A stretch of 64,000 bases of DNA from DAOULT01 sp964646625 (GTDB taxonomy: Bacteria > Chloroflexota > Anaerolineae > CAZYHC01), in NCBI GenBank assembly GCA_964646625.1, contig CAZYHC010000012.1, positions 1 through 64,000 on the forward strand, read 5' to 3'. How positions within the stretch are numbered: the first letter of the stretch is position 1; every line of letters begins with the position of its first letter. Below are positions 63,580 to 64,000 of the stretch, piece after piece. The notes under the pieces were generated by a model that was given only the letters and a program-made list of their open reading frames with translations, was not told the DNA's origin and ran no database searches. The position numbers and the translations under genes are program-made.

Positions 63580-64000
63580 GTGCAAGAACCCACTGTCGAA
63601 GAAGGCCAGAACAAGCGCAGTTGGCCCCACGTTATGGGGGCCATCCTGTTGCTGGTTATCCTGGTGGCGGGAGGCTGGTGGCTGACCTCGCCTCGCCGGG
63701 AGAGCCCGCCGGCCGCCACCACCGCCGCCGACAACGAAATCCCGACGGTGGTCGATAGCCAGGAAAGCCCCCCACCCGCCGCCGCCGACAACGAAGTCCT
63801 GGCGGTGGTCAATGGTCGGGAGATCACTCGCGCCGACCTGGAGAAGCAGGTCGCCCTCGAAAAGGTCATGTATTACATTCTGACCGAAGAGAAGCTGCCC
63901 GTCAGCGACTACGCCCAGGTGTTGGAACGGCTTATCACCCAGGAGTTGTTATTGGAGGAAGCCGCCAAAGAGGGGATCGCCGTCGAAGACGAAGAGGTGC
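63580..64000 (+). CDS. SurA/PpiC-type peptidyl-prolyl isomerase or foldase (partial, runs off right edge)
   Basis: A GTG start nine bases after AAGGAGG begins a frame open to the window edge (140 codons seen). One membrane anchor or signal (VMGAILLLVILVAGGWWL, residues 19-36) is followed by an Ala/Pro linker with a duplicated ADNEV/ADNEI segment and the SurA N-terminal chaperone domain (VLAVVNGREITRADLEKQVA, LERLITQELLLEEAAKEGI). The parvulin domain, if present, lies beyond the edge. It helps fold exported proteins, fitting the many secreted proteins here. It is 33 bases after the preceding stop. Confidence 0.85.
   Translation, partial: MQEPTVEEGQNKRSWPHVMGAILLLVILVAGGWWLTSPRRESPPAATTAADNEIPTVVDSQESPPPAAADNEVLAVVNGREITRADLEKQVALEKVMYYILTEEKLPVSDYAQVLERLITQELLLEEAAKEGIAVEDEEV

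Noticed and set aside
1..64000. rRNA, tRNA, riboswitch or replication origin
   Set aside because: I saw no CCA-ended cloverleaf candidates, rRNA signatures, recognisable riboswitch cores or DnaA-box clusters; a covariance search could still find a missed small RNA.

Overview
The window looks like a scaffold piece from a member of the Chloroflexota, probably Anaerolineae-like; this is an inference from gene content and not from a marker gene. Pointers are GC-rich coding DNA, LysM/M23 and proline-threonine-stalked surface proteins, secreted proteins carrying a YLPxxxR/K motif, RsbR-type STAS proteins, mixed ATG/GTG/TTG starts with strong GGAGG sites, and many small intergenic palindromes. Two runs of exactly 100 N (7674-7773 and 16968-17067) are assembly gaps, and both fall inside tandem repeats. 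No rRNA, tRNA, CRISPR array or transposase gene was seen.

Layout. 1-2938 (minus): PfkB kinase, E1 alpha and E1 beta of a 2-oxoacid/acetoin-type dehydrogenase with overlapping ends. 3247-10136: three secreted enzymes (M4 thermolysin-like protease, HExxH protease with a PD40 propeller, LysM-M23 peptidase). 10286-16689 (minus): a compact run of Gfo/Idh/MocA oxidoreductase, HDAC-like deacetylase, cupin, nitrilase-family amidase, TIGR04076 protein and an FtsX/MacB permease. 16690-19124: repeat-rich accessory patch with two near-identical promoters, a 70-bp minisatellite, a secreted protein and a decayed C39-peptidase module. 19125-28832: AIM24 protein, a large GT39-type glycosyltransferase, five related stalked surface proteins and a sortase.

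29294-42437 (plus) is a carbohydrate uptake and catabolism locus: GntR regulator under a consensus promoter, two TIM-barrel sugar isomerases/epimerases, split transketolase, SAF-domain oxidoreductase, an orphan E1 alpha, and an ABC sugar importer with one binding protein, two permeases and two ATPases. Next to it, on the opposite strand, five tandem paralogues (42730-51620) join a cytoplasmic ribose-binding-protein-like domain to an RsbR-type STAS domain, three of them with a GAF domain between. This looks like a sugar-sensing stressosome family. Class I fructose-bisphosphate aldolase, an MsbA-like ABC exporter, a stand-alone pyruvate-kinase C-terminal domain and a GNAT follow.

The most striking locus is the AT-richer minus-strand operon 59431-56890, driven by a near-consensus promoter (59524-59552). 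It holds a deoxyribosyltransferase/TIR-like effector with an N-terminal effector-associated domain (EAD), a CARF/SAVED-like sensor with a matching EAD, a minimal CRISPR polymerase (mCpol), and a two-gene C39-peptidase module whose degenerate relative sits at 18407-19028. I read this as a cyclic-nucleotide anti-phage system split over separate proteins. A second theme is a 33-bp palindrome, open in all six frames, present seven times and inserted in frame in two membrane-protein genes. The window ends with a YfhO-like membrane protein, a saccharopine-dehydrogenase-like protein and the start of a SurA/PpiC-type foldase.
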